A DNA stretch of 64,000 nucleotides from Apostichopus japonicus. Taxonomy: Eukaryota > Echinodermata > Holothuroidea > Aspidochirotida > Stichopodidae. The notes below the pieces were generated by a model that worked only from the letters and a program-made list of their open reading frames with translations, had not been told where the DNA came from and did not search any database. Shown in pieces: positions 39,400 to 51,035 of the stretch. The DNA lies in contig NC_092574.1 in assembly GCF_037975245.1 (NCBI RefSeq), forward strand, positions 22,571,713-22,635,712, written 5' to 3'. Made by a program: the position numbers and the translations under genes. The first letter of the stretch is position 1; every line of letters starts with the position of its first letter.

Positions 39400-41255
39400 G
39401 TCATTACCGGTGAAGTGTAGGCTACACGACTACATAGAATAAATACTTTTTTTTTAAGAAAAGTCACCCAAGAAAGAATCTGGCCACGAAAAACCAAACG
39501 ATCCGCTCTCAACCACAGTTCCCTTGCATACAGACTGTGAACTGTTTGATCATCGTCAGGGGTGTATCACGACCCCCCCCCCCCTAGAAGAGGAACATAA
39601 TGCTAAACATGATCTTAGCTATAAAAAAAGGCCGAGAAGCTATGCAAATGTGTATGTATGCATTATAAGATAAATGACTGTACGGATTATTGTGACAAAT
39701 CGAAATGCAAAATGCCGCTGTAAAGGCGTTTTATTTCCATTACTACAAGACATTGTCAACTCTTACTGTATATCTCACCCCTATTGAATATTCATGAAAC
39801 GTTAAATGAAGCGTTGATCCTCACCTGATGATACAAGTATCTCGTATAAGTATAGTTTATATTTGTAGCCATTTTGATTTACAGTTTGATTTCATTATGA
39901 CGTTACATCTGACGTTCAACAATTAACTACGGTGAATTTATTTTCCAAATTACAGAAAAGACGAGTCATGGCAAATACCGTAATACAATAGAAACAAGCA
40001 TATACGGTACGACTGGCTTAATTCGCAGCGAATTGTATCACTAAGCAACATTAAAGGAAACACACTCTTCATATTGTCTGCAATCTGCGGTTTATTCAAC
40101 CCGCCATAAAGTCCCTCGTTCGTCTTCGTCGTCCGCTAAATGATGCAAATAAATCACTCTTTATCCCATTAGCTTACCCCGTCGGCCCCGGATAACGCCG
40201 ACTCCGCTATACGACCTCGCTAACACAGATATCTGTCACCAAGATCAGAAAAAAAAATGAACGAGAATCGTACGAAACCTCCTCAGCCCTAAAATAACTC
40301 GTCATACAATCCTCACAAACCATAAATCAACTAATTTCGACGATATTGCCGCAATCTCTTTGATTTATGGTCATATAGTTCCTTATCATTAAATAAATTC
40401 GATAATAGGTCGTTTCATATTTGCGTGGGGTAATTAATTTTCTTCTTCTCATAAAAACCACTCTTGAATATTATATACGTGGAAAATCGGATACAGATAC
40501 CGCATCCTTTACGGTCACTGTTAGAGAGAGAAAAACACTTTTTTATGTAACAATGCAATATCCATTTGCAAGTAGAAATATTTTGACGCGCGGGTGGTGG
40601 TGAGGGGGGGGGGCGGTGTAATAGCCGATTTTATTGATTTTGAATTCTGCGGGTCCAGACTCTATAGCGAAAAACCGGGCAAACATTCCAATATTTTGAC
40701 GTATAAATGAGTATACACTACAAGGCGTTATGAATGCAAAACTGTCCTGAGGGTACAGAAGAACAAAAAACAACCACACACGTCCCTCGTTGCACTTTGA
40801 AACAGCATAATATGTGCATTGCTTATTTGTTGCTATTTTTCATCTAATGTCCGATTTTTTTTTTTTTAATATAAATATTCAGCTATAAATTCATCGGTTA
40901 TTCATGCAATGGTGTGAAGTTAACAGATATATGTTCGTCACTGTCGTATCTCACATGTACAGCGTGAATAATATACACAGACATCGTATGTCTGGCATAA
41001 TAGGTAGGTAGATCTTATCGTTTTAAATAATATCAATAACCACCATAGTCTCACTCTCCGCTTCTCTATCTCTCTTCCAGAAAGTTTAAAACGGTGTTAA
41101 ATCACGGAATTAATACATTTCACTGGCAACGAAGTTTCAAAGTTAAAACGAAATAGTTCAATCAAATATAATTTCTTAGAATTTCGATCCTTTTTTATTG
41201 TTAAACATTCCTAAGGCTGTAATATACCATCCAATTAAACAGGAATATTTTATGA

Positions 41256-41314
<59 letters not shown>

Positions 41315-42044
41315 CAGATTGGGGTATGGATGATTAATAAGACATGCCTCCATAAGCGTAGCATATAATACAGTATATGCCAGTCCACAGATCGATAATG
41401 TGCAGAAGTCACGTGGCTGAAGCATACTTAGTTTGCAAGAGGTATGCTGGTTATCATAATTCCTTTATAAGAAATAGCAGATCCTTCTTGGACAGGCACG
41501 TTAACAATTTTTTGCAATTACCAGAAACAAGTTGAATCACGTTTTCTGTTAAGTGACAGATTGAACTCACGTGATAAAAACAAGTTTTTTATTTCCAATG
41601 CGAGTGTTTCTATGACTCAAAAAGTACAGCCTACATGTTCGCGGCATTTGTTCCCCCTCTCATTTTCATGATATCATGTAAATGACGAAGGCTGTATAAC
41701 ATTAATGATAATCGTATAGATGTATGAATGACCAGGAAAGTACATATGGTCTTCCTACAGTCAGTACTAAATGTAGTTAGTTTTCAGTAGATTTAAATCC
41801 TTAATTCGGGGCGATCTGACTTATAAATTTCAGGATGACTATTAAACTTGTCATCCAGCTTAACGATTATAAAATCCTTGCCGTGCTTCTTGAAGTTTTG
41901 TTTTCCTATTCGTAAAAGGGATATTCCAGTGGCAGAAATGAAAAGACCTTTAAGAGAAAAGTACTTTACGCCTTTTTGTTATGAAACCCCATGGCAACTT
42001 CTTGTTCTCAACTCAAAGATTATGGTTCATTGAATGTTACCATA
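39400..42044. other. AT-rich DNA, no supported gene
   Basis: C run at 39573-39584 and G run at about 40604-40613. The segment 40080-40195 is GC-richer and open on both strands without a clear choice. Confidence 0.4.
41274..41308. repeat. (AT)n microsatellite
   Basis: Pure AT dinucleotide run bounded by TGAATATATAAAT on the left and ACACATACAG on the right. Confidence 0.95.
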
Positions 42045-42240
42045 TTATGATTTGGCTAAACCCTCGATTCTTCCCTGGAGTGGATCACAATTATTGATGG
42101 ACATGTGTGATGTCATAAAGGCTTTACTTTCATGTTGAAATCCTCTTGTTGGTTTAACTTCTGTTGATACATTTGGAATGTTTGCTTAGCTGTGAAGGTG
42201 AACTGTATATAGGATTTCTGTGCATAGAATTTAACTGTGT
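42045..42240 (+). repeat. Dispersed repeat, copy 2
   Basis: Diverged partner of 30085-30300, sharing TTGGCTAAAC, GTGGATCACA, GTGATG and GTTTGCTTAGCTGT in the same order. It ends about 110 bp before the tRNA-like tandem array. Confidence 0.45.
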
Positions 42241-42401
42241 ATAGAATTTATAAATATAAATTATATTTGTTTGTGTTGTTATCTGAGACAGTAGATTTTT
42301 GTAGAGTCATTCCATGCACTACTTACGCCTACATATATTTTATTAATCTAAGTGGAATTACGATCTTCCTTACCGGTTTCGAACCTCTGGACATACAATC
42401 A

Positions 42402-42474
42402 GCGTCCATAGCCTAGTGGTTAGGGTGTCCGCGTGCAGAGCGGGAGGCCCGTGGTTCGAATCCCGGTGGAGGCT
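42402..42474 (+). tRNA. tRNA-like gene, unit 1 (GCA anticodon position; likely pseudogene or SINE head)
   Basis: The 73-base segment folds as a cloverleaf: acceptor GCGTCCA/TGGAGGC with one G-G mismatch, D arm GCCT-AGTGGTTA-GGGT, anticodon stem TCCGC/GCGGG with loop GTGCAGA (GCA at the anticodon position, i.e. Cys), variable loop AGGCC, and T arm CGTGG-TTCGAAT-CCCGG with two mismatched pairs. The Pol III A box (TAGCCTAGTGG) and B box (GGTTCGAATCC) are intact and a T6 terminator lies six bases after the end (42480-42485). Mismatches in two stems and an unusual G at position 32 argue for a tRNA-derived repeat more than a working tRNA. Confidence 0.6.
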
Positions 42475-42774
42475 GAAAGTTTTTTCACTGTTCTTGATTT
42501 TCCAACTCATTACGATTTTCATTTATATATATTCATTTGCCTTTGTCGTTTACCTCCATTGCATTAACATAAAGTCTGTTCAAAGTATCTCTTTCGAGAT
42601 CCGGCTTTAGGAATCACAAATGATTTTCGAGTTGGATAGCATCATGTTTGATCTCTAGAGTAGGGCAAAATATGTCACCAAAAACAGAACTAGTATTGTT
42701 CGATATAGGTGACAAACGCCTACAGTGGAATTACGATCTTCCTTACCGGTTTCGAACCTCTGGACATACAATCA

Positions 42775-42847
42775 GCGTCCATAGCCTAGTGGTTAGGGTG
42801 TCCGCGTGCAGAGCGGGAGGCCCGTGGTTCGAATCCCGGTGGAGGCT
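42775..42847 (+). tRNA. tRNA-like gene, unit 2
   Basis: Same sequence as the unit 1 copy, with its own A and B boxes and T6 terminator, exactly 373 bp downstream. Confidence 0.6.
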
Positions 42848-43147
42848 GAAAGTTTTTTCACTGTTCTTGATTTTCCAACTCATTACGATTTTCATTTATA
42901 TATATTCATTTGCCTTTGTCGTTTACCTCCATTGCATTAACATAAAGTCTGTTCAAAGTATCTCTTTCGAGATCCGGCTTTAGGAATCACAAATGATTTT
43001 CGAGTTGGATAGCATCATGTTTGATCTCTAGAGTAGGGCAAAATATGTCACCAAAAACAGAACTAGTATTGTTCGATATAGGTGACAAACGCCTACAGTG
43101 GAATTACGATCTTCCTTACCGGTTTCGAACCTCTGGACATACAATCA

Positions 43148-43220
43148 GCGTCCATAGCCTAGTGGTTAGGGTGTCCGCGTGCAGAGCGGGAGGCCCGTGG
43201 TTCGAATCCCGGTGGAGGCT
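43148..43220 (+). tRNA. tRNA-like gene, unit 3
   Basis: Same sequence as the unit 1 copy, in the third tandem unit, with boxes and T run conserved. Confidence 0.6.
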
Positions 43221-43520
43221 GAAAGTTTTTTCACTGTTCTTGATTTTCCAACTCATTACGATTTTCATTTATATATATTCATTTGCCTTTGTCGTTTACC
43301 TCCATTGCATTAACATAAAGTCTGTTCAAAGTATCTCTTTCGAGATCCGGCTTTAGGAATCACAAATGATTTTCGAGTTGGATAGCATCATGTTTGATCT
43401 CTAGAGTAGGGCAAAATATGTCACCAAAAACAGAACTAGTATTGTTCGATATAGGTGACAAACGCCTACAGTGGAATTACGATCTTCCTTACCGGTTTCG
43501 AACCTCTGGACATACAATCA

Positions 43521-43593
43521 GCGTCCATAGCCTAGTGGTTAGGGTGTCCGCGTGCAGAGCGGGAGGCCCGTGGTTCGAATCCCGGTGGAGGCT
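43521..43593 (+). tRNA. tRNA-like gene, unit 4
   Basis: Same sequence as the unit 1 copy, in the fourth tandem unit, with boxes and T run conserved. Confidence 0.6.
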
Positions 43594-43893
43594 GAAAGTT
43601 TTTTCACTGTTCTTGATTTTCCAACTCATTACGATTTTCATTTATATATATTCATTTGCCTTTGTCGTTTACCTCCATTGCATTAACATAAAGTCTGTTC
43701 AAAGTATCTCTTTCGAGATCCGGCTTTAGGAATCACAAATGATTTTCGAGTTGGATAGCATCATGTTTGATCTCTAGAGTAGGGCAAAATATGTCACCAA
43801 AAACAGAACTAGTATTGTTCGATATAGGTGACAAACGCCTACAGTGGAATTACGATCTTCCTTACCGGTTTCGAACCTCTGGACATACAAACA

Positions 43894-43966
43894 GCGTCCA
43901 TAGCCTAGTGGTTAGGGTGTCCGCGTGCAGAGCGGGAGGCCCGTGGTTCGAATCCCGGTGGAGGCT
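43894..43966 (+). tRNA. tRNA-like gene, unit 5 (in truncated repeat)
   Basis: Same sequence as the unit 1 copy. The base change T to A lies just upstream (ACAAACAGCG instead of ACAATCAGCG). The T run is retained, but the rest of the unit is lost into the AT microsatellite about 50 bases later. Confidence 0.6.
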
Positions 43967-44012
43967 GAAAGTTTTTTCACTGTTCTTGATTTTCCAACTC
44001 ATTACGATTTTC

Positions 44013-44015
<3 letters not shown>

Positions 44016-44062
<47 letters not shown>

Positions 44063-44089
44063 TTAAATTTATATTTATATATATATATA
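44016..44089. repeat. AT microsatellite grown from the end of the tandem unit
   Basis: Units 1-4 read TTTATATATATTCATTTG at this point. In unit 5 the short TATATATA run is expanded to about 40 bases, followed by TTTATATTTAAATTTATATTTATATATATA. This looks like microsatellite birth from a seed inside the tandem unit. Confidence 0.85.
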
Positions 44090-47000
44090 GTCTTTGCGCA
44101 CATTGTTATTAAGTTCATTACCCTACGGTGTCAGGCTATTACGCTCACAGAGTCACGAAAGATCAAAAATGAAAAAATACATGAAAAGAATTAATCCATA
44201 TCTTGAGTAACGACCGACCTTCCCCAGTATTAAAGAGAATCCATGAAAATAGCAATTACATCCAGTCAGCCCCACCAAAGGGGTTTTCATTTCTTCTCTA
44301 TTCTTGGGTAATAATAATCTTGTTGTCGTTCCTTCTTATTCTGCCTCAAGGGGAGAAACCTCCATTTTATTTGATTGTGGAATGAGCAGGCCAGGATCCC
44401 TGGCTAAAGAGCCCTTGAGTAAGACAATTCAATCAGCGGCTGGGGTTTTCTCTTCTTTTCTTCTTTCGGTGATTACAAACCTAATCGCTTTGAGAGTGCG
44501 TTTTAATCAGCTCAAATGCTCTTTGCTATATTTAATTTTCATCTATTGATAGTAAGAAGAGGCGAGTAGGGTGTTTGCCTATCGTAATCAATCGCAGAGA
44601 TTGCTTTGTCCAAGGACTTGAGGCCGTTTTCTCGGTTGGGCGGGTTTAGGAGTGGATCGACTTGACGTACGCTACAGAACAACAGCAAAATACCATCTCA
44701 CATTAAAGGAGCAGTCCCTTCTCGCCTTAAATTAGTGAACTGGTTATATCGAACATGTGCATTCTTTACAATGAGCACAGAGAAGCGTTACTTCGTTAAA
44801 TGTGTTTCACACATCTTCCCCACACCACCCCACCCCACCGTGCCTCGTCAAAAGTATGAAAGGTAGGCAACTTCGTTGTTAATTAGACAACGTTTGTTGT
44901 TGTTGTTTTTTTTTTTGTATTGTTTTTAATGTGAGTACTAAAGGGAAAATGTAGATTCCAAAATATGCAAAGTGAAAATGGGATGTTAATGATAAAACGA
45001 AATATGACTTTACTAACGGCATCAGTTACTAAGTGATTTACTTGTTACGTAACTCACACGCCCGCTATAGCGAGCTTTGACAATCTCCTTGACAATAACA
45101 CACAATGCCACGACTGCAGTGCGAAATTGCACCTCGACGGTGATGTGGATCAACACGTTAAACATATACAGTCGGTTAAATAATTTATAATCTAGAGGAA
45201 TGCTCCTTTAACTGTTTTGATACGCTTCGCACTCTTCAAAGCTTATATGTGTGTTATTCTGTGTACTTCAATCGTTTTGCAAACGGTGTTTGTAGGCCTT
45301 AGTAAACTTTACAGAATGGGAAAACTGGGCCAAGTGGGTTTGGTCGAGTGACGAAAGGATATCATTTTTGACGGGCAGAGAACGGTTTTAATCACTTAAC
45401 AATCACTTTTTAATCACCCTTCTCAACTACTAAACGTGTCGTCGAGATCACTTTGACGTTAAAGGCAGAGAACCAAAAAGATGAGGTCGGTCGAAGAGAG
45501 AGATGGGGAGAGGGCGGGGAGACCGTGATAAAAGAAAACGGAAGAACAATAAGAAGAAATAAAATAATTTAAAGTAGGATTCTCTGGATAAAATTAAGCA
45601 ATTAAAAGTAGGTCGTAGTATAGGCATGTATGGTTATGGATATCGAGACGGTTAGTCTCAATGCCTCCGTTCTAGAGTGAAGTTACTGGCGACCAAAGTA
45701 AAAACGGATTAAAAACGATCGACTCCGCCTGATCTTGTCAACTACGATATGAATCAATGTACGTAATGGTTTATGATATTTTTATTCCTACATTAATTTC
45801 TTACTTAAGAATTGAAGTCAACTTTGAAGCCCTGACATACAAACAATGCTTAGATTAATTTCCTATTTTGCAGACCAAACGTACATTTACCGCTGAAGCT
45901 ATGTGATTTGATGATTACACAGTTAGTGTGCTTCAATATAATCCCTCGCATCTGCAGCATTCGATACTGACACTGTGTTGAACTTGACAAAGTTCGTGTT
46001 GAATAACGTAACTACCACTCACAAATTTGTTCGAGATCCACCCTCCCCCCTCCACCCCCCCCCCCCACCAAAACAAAAACCAATCTGAACGACAAGAAAA
46101 TACTCTGGCATTAATACCGAAAACCAAGAAAACTTCGTCAATCTTCCAAGCTGTCATTCCTGTTTCTTTCATATACATATAGGCCGAATCGTAGCCAACG
46201 TTCATATGCATCCTAATTAGAAGAAAAACAACCCAGTCCTTTCCCTTTCTTGATACACTAAATACCCTTTCCGCGATCACTTTTACTTCTGATCACGAAA
46301 CAGCAAACCTTTTAATATCCCTCAAATACACTTATATCATATTAATACGGCTACCCATAAAAGTAACGTATAAATTGTAATTTACTTCACACCATTGACT
46401 AATGTGACAGTCATACACGGGGCAAAGGGGGAAAAAAATAATCCGCATTCTCTCCCTCTCTCTATTAGATTTCTCTTCTTTTTTTTCCCGTTTTCATATG
46501 GCAGTAATATGGTCGCTTCCTCGCCGCCATTTTTATGATGTTGATATCTTACTTACAAACAAGGAGTTTAAAAACGCCGCAAAGGGAATATCAAGCCTCA
46601 CTCCACAAAAAAAGGAAAAAAAAAAAGAGTAAGAAGAAGCCTTTTAATGGTTCGCACATTAAAACATGTACACTTTGACATCTCCGTACGAAGAATTCCA
46701 AAGAAAAGGTAGAAATTGTAAACGGTTGTAACATACACAACTAAAAAGCCGCGCCAGATTGGTTTGTTTATAGATCTGTCACCTTTAATAAGCCAGCTAG
46801 CGTCTTATAAAAGCCATTGGAAGGGATTTTTCAAACCGAGAGGTGATATTTCTGGCAACAGATTCGTGGAGACGAATTGTGTGAACTTGTAAAAGGAAAG
46901 AACTGAGTGAAGATCTTTCGTATACATATATACATACATATACAGGTTGAGATATTTTTCAAGAAAGATTTGAATTATGGCCGACTTAATCGATAAGCTT

Positions 47001-47525
47001 TTTACTTTCTTTCTTTTATTTATTTATTTATTCATTCTTCTTTCTCTTAGTTTTTTTCTTTCTTCTTGGTTTTGTTTAAAACCACAAATCTTGGTGAGAC
47101 GAAATGATGTCGAACAGTGACATTTTCATTAAAAAACACAAAGTCAAAAAATGTCTTTCAATTCAAATACCACATATATGTATAATGGAGGGTGGTTTGA
47201 TATTTCTTTCTCTCTCTCTCCAGGAGGGAAAAGTTCAAAGTATCAGTGCCAATGATATCGGGAGAGATCATACAACTGCAAATATAAATGTGAAAAACAG
47301 CAGACACACAGAAAACACACGCTAGAAAAGTCTACAGTATAGGCCTATATAAGTATTAACGTGTTTCTATGGTAGAATAGTATCGCCCTGGGAATCAAGT
47401 CAATTGTCTTTGGTTCGGCTATAAAAAAAATATAAAAAAGGGAAAATATTTTAAATTAAAGGTATTTATAATGTAGACGTTATTAAAGTTCATGAACGCT
47501 TGAATTATACAATTAAAATATGATG
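44090..47525. other. AT-rich DNA, no supported gene
   Basis: C run at 46055-46066 and a TTTA run at about 47018-47034. The minus frame 45933-46280 crosses the C run (Gly-rich) and is not convincing. Confidence 0.4.
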
Positions 47526-47640
47526 TTACCAAACATTGTGACCAGATAGATACATTCTGCAACAGGTTCCAACAAGTTTACCAAACATTGAGACCAGGTA
47601 TACATTATGGAAAAGGTTCCAACAATTTTACCAAATATCC
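47526..47640 (+). repeat. Short tandem repeat, about 51 bp, 2-3 copies
   Basis: TTTACCAAACATTG-GACCAG-TACATT-AGGTTCCAACAA recurs starting near 47526 and 47578, with a partial third start near 47628. Confidence 0.6.
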
Positions 47641-49330
47641 GATGCTGGTACGTTTCTTATGCTTTACATGTATACTTCGATTAGTATTTTCGTTGTAATA
47701 TTGTTCTCAATCTGTTCTAACCGCCCCTCCCCCCTCCGGCAGTAATCTCTATAAATAGTATCGTTCAGTACTATGTCACTTTGTCATACAAAATATAACC
47801 AAAGAGGTCATTCAAAATGGAGTGTTGGCAATACACAAATTATCGACATTATTCAAAACCTTTTCACTTCAATGAAGAGTGGTGCAAAAAAAAAACGTCC
47901 AACGTCCATTGATTGCATTATTAATTCTGAGACAAAACCATTGATCATAACGCTACGCACAACTTGAGTTTCGTGTATGTTTGGTACAGTATATATATAC
48001 GATTGTTTCAAAGGTTAAAAACGGACCCTCCATTCTCAGGGCCAAACTGGAGAGTAAATAAACGATCAGTTTAAATGAAACTTTAAGCGCTGGGATTTCG
48101 CTTCGGTTTCAAGATGGCATGTTACATGGATAGCCATTCACTGTTGGATCTTAACCATGCAGTAATCTATACCCTTTTCTCAGTTTTATGGCTCATACTT
48201 TACACGCTCCCAATTTTCTTAATTTACTCTTTCCTCGTTTCTTTACATTCCTCCAGCTGTTGTTGGAAAGTCTGTACTATCTTGTACATGTGATCTCATG
48301 GCAAGATTTAAATCAAGAATCAATTGACTGATTCGTTGTTCTTATTTTTGTATACACTTTTACATCCGTTTTATCACCAAATAAATATTTATTGGACGAG
48401 GGTGCTATTTATTTTCTTTCTGCGAACATTGCAATGTCTTTTTACTATACAAAGTGTGTATTAAGTCTTCAAATATTATAAAACTTGCATCTGTTAAATA
48501 ATATCAACAGCTTAAACGTTAATTTGGTGTACTGACATCTTATCATTTATTTGGCGGCAAATCATAGATCTGTCTTGATGTATTCTCAGTTAGTAACTAA
48601 AATTTATTTGTTTTCCTTCAGCTTAAACATTACTCCCTTGTACATGTCTGCATCATCGGATTTTCTAGTTTACTAAACCATTCACAGCTAAGAGGTTTTA
48701 GAGTGTGACCTAATAAAACACTCTTTGTGTGTGACTCACGCAGCTCTATAATTTTGCTCACGGGTTCATGAGCTGTACCTATCCGAGGAAGATGATCAAA
48801 ATAGAGAGCGCTATTGACTTTTACTTACTGGATTGCTTTCATATATCTCAACGTTCTCTGCATTTGAAAAAAAAGATACGTTTCTGCAGATGCAAAAATA
48901 TCGTTCTCCTCCTTTTCCAATGACAAACAGGTGGTTTACTGAATAACTGTTTGGTTTATAACGTAATAATCCACGAGAGATCAGTTACTGGTAATCCTTA
49001 TCATTAATCCTTACAGATGAAAACTTATTGCTAATCCTTAAAGATAAACCTTACTGATAATGCAGCTGGTTGAGTTGCATTGTAACACTTTCAAAGTAAA
49101 TGTGTTAAACTCTTGCGAGAGTCTCTTAAATTTAAAAGCAAAGCATTCTCACTGAATAGTCTAAACCTATCACACTGTAATAGCACACACACGAAGCCTA
49201 GCCTCATCTGCATTTTAGAATCCAAGATAAAGTTGTCCTTATCAATAATTCAAAAAGGTCATGAATAGATCATTTTTGGCAACTTTCTTGGATGAGAAGA
49301 AAAACATTGCTGGAGTAAATCAAGTGGAAA
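47641..49330. other. AT-rich DNA, no supported gene
   Basis: Imperfect repeats of AATCCTTA...GATAAA/GATGAAAACTTA occur near 48985-49060. No exon was found. Confidence 0.4.
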
Positions 49331-49500
49331 AGGGGGAAGGTTGGGTGTAGTAGGGAGGGTGGGTGTAGTAGGGAGGGTGGGTGCAGTGGGGAGGGGAGGG
49401 TGGGTGCAGTGGGGAGGGGAGGGTGGGTGCAATGGGGAGGGGAGGGATCAGTGCAATGGGGAGGGAGTGGATTAGGGCAGGGAGTGTGTTAGGGGGAGAG
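49331..49500 (+). repeat. G-rich minisatellite, strong G-quadruplex potential on plus strand
   Basis: Units such as TAGGGAGGGTGGGTGTAG and then TGGGGAGGGGAGGGTGGGTG repeat with gradual change, giving many GGG/GGGG runs separated by one base. Several independent sets of four G runs with short loops can be drawn. Confidence 0.85.
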
Positions 49501-51035
49501 AGAGCATTAGGCTATGATACTGATATCCAGCTTCCTGGTTGAGTCTTAATACTAAACTATACATGATTAGGTTTTTATCACTTTGTCAAATGAAGTATCT
49601 ATTTGCCACGATTGCTACAAAGGAATTTTTCTCCTCATTCAGAAAGCTGCATCAGCTGAAAGTTTGCGTAACTACTTCATGAAAATCACAATTGTGAGAC
49701 TTTTTTTTGTGTAATTTATGCCGCCTGACCTAGATACATCTACTCTGGATTATCCTTAGTCACTACAGAAGTAACAACCTAAGTAATCATCTTTTATGTA
49801 ATGAGTGTGGGAGTAGGCAAGGTTACATTGGAAACACTACCAGCTGATTTCATAACAGTACAGATTTGAAAACCGGTAAAGGAACTTATTCACAATTATT
49901 TTTCAATAAGAAATAACAATAATAATTGTTCAATTAGACGGCGATTGAGTTTTACTCCATATGGAATACGCGTTTCCGGTCAATAACTTTGCAAAAACTG
50001 TCTTTCTTACTAAGATTCGTAATGACTGCTTCACTAATGAATTGTTACACTTCAGTTGTCGACAAAGCGTGAACGGACGTAAAGTCGCGGACTGCAATGA
50101 ATACTGCAGCGTTTGTTTCTGCCGAAGTTCAGACAGCGATATTTAGCATTTTTAAAAAAGAAAAGGTAATTGCCCATGGATGATCTTATTTAACTCCCTA
50201 AGCTCCTCTAATGGTAACTAGGAGATTAAAGGTGTACTCACCTCCTTGTTTCATTTGCTGTCTTCTTTCTTCTCGGCTATTCTCTGTAATTAACTTACCT
50301 TGGACGTTCACTCTTGAACTTAATTGTACGCAATAAAAACAGTAAAGACTGCTGAATCAAGTCTGATCAATCCGTAGTTAATGAACTTAAAAGTCAATTC
50401 TGCATCAACCACAGTGCTATTGTCTATTAGGTGACACAGGTGTACAGTGTCTCCCCTTAAACTTGGTCTAGTTTTCAATGTTAATGTTTCCTGAGCTTCG
50501 GGAACCACATGCTTCACTGTACATGCAGTTTAACAAAGTAGGCTCTAATTATAAACGACCAGTGCCTTCCTGACAACCAGAGACAACCGTTATAAACGAT
50601 CCCAAAAAATCTTTATATAATGATTTTTGTCATGTTACCCCAAATTATAAATGTGGCAATGAAGAAGAGAGAAGCAGACGAAACCAGAAGAGGATGAGAA
50701 GTGAAAAGTGAAAAGAGAAAGGCAGACAATACAATTGGGGGATGGGGGGTAGCTAAAAACAATGGGCAAATCCAAAAGAATAATATTAATCTCAAATATA
50801 TTCAGTGAATCTTAATTTTATGTCATTAAAGTAAATCAAATTCTGATTGTAATTGTTCAAAAGTAACTCTAGAAACTAAACTTTGAAGGACTAAGTTATG
50901 TTTTAATTCCATTGTCAAAACTCTATTGTTATCATTTGTATTAGGACCCTACCAGGTCCAGCCAATTGTCATTTCACATATAGCTCTTCACAGCTCGGTC
51001 TACTGTTATTTCATAACAAGAGCCCAAGGGCACTG
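49501..51035. other. AT-rich DNA, probable intron or intergenic
   Basis: The short frames here (plus 49961-50146 and minus 50320-50517) have no coding bias or splice sites I would trust. Confidence 0.4.

Larger units (their letters stand above)
42351..44015 (+). repeat. 373-bp tandem array, four full units and one truncated
   Basis: Units begin AGTGGAATTACGATCTTCC at 42351, 42724, 43097, 43470 and 43843. Full units appear essentially identical, apart from a single A for T change noticed just before the tRNA-like part of the last one. The array starts and stops inside unit sequence relative to the tRNA-like part, and the fifth unit ends at its own short TATATATA motif, which is expanded into the microsatellite that follows. 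Repeated plus-strand frames of 111 codons containing VRVSACRAGGPWFESRW are the translated tRNA-like sequence and not proteins. Near-identity of units implies recent amplification or assembly-level duplication. Confidence 0.95.

Noticed and set aside
40080-40195. GC-richer segment open on both strands
   Set aside because: Reads LRFIQPAIKSLVRL-like on plus and HLADDEDERGTL-like on minus; no splice sites favour either.
42648-44066. Four 111-codon or similar proteins containing VRVSACRAGGPWFESRW
   Set aside because: The frame is the translated tRNA-like sequence of a 373-bp tandem unit; identical frames recur only because the DNA does.
45933-46280. 115-codon minus ORF
   Set aside because: It crosses a poly(C) run giving a Gly stretch and shows no codon bias or family motif.
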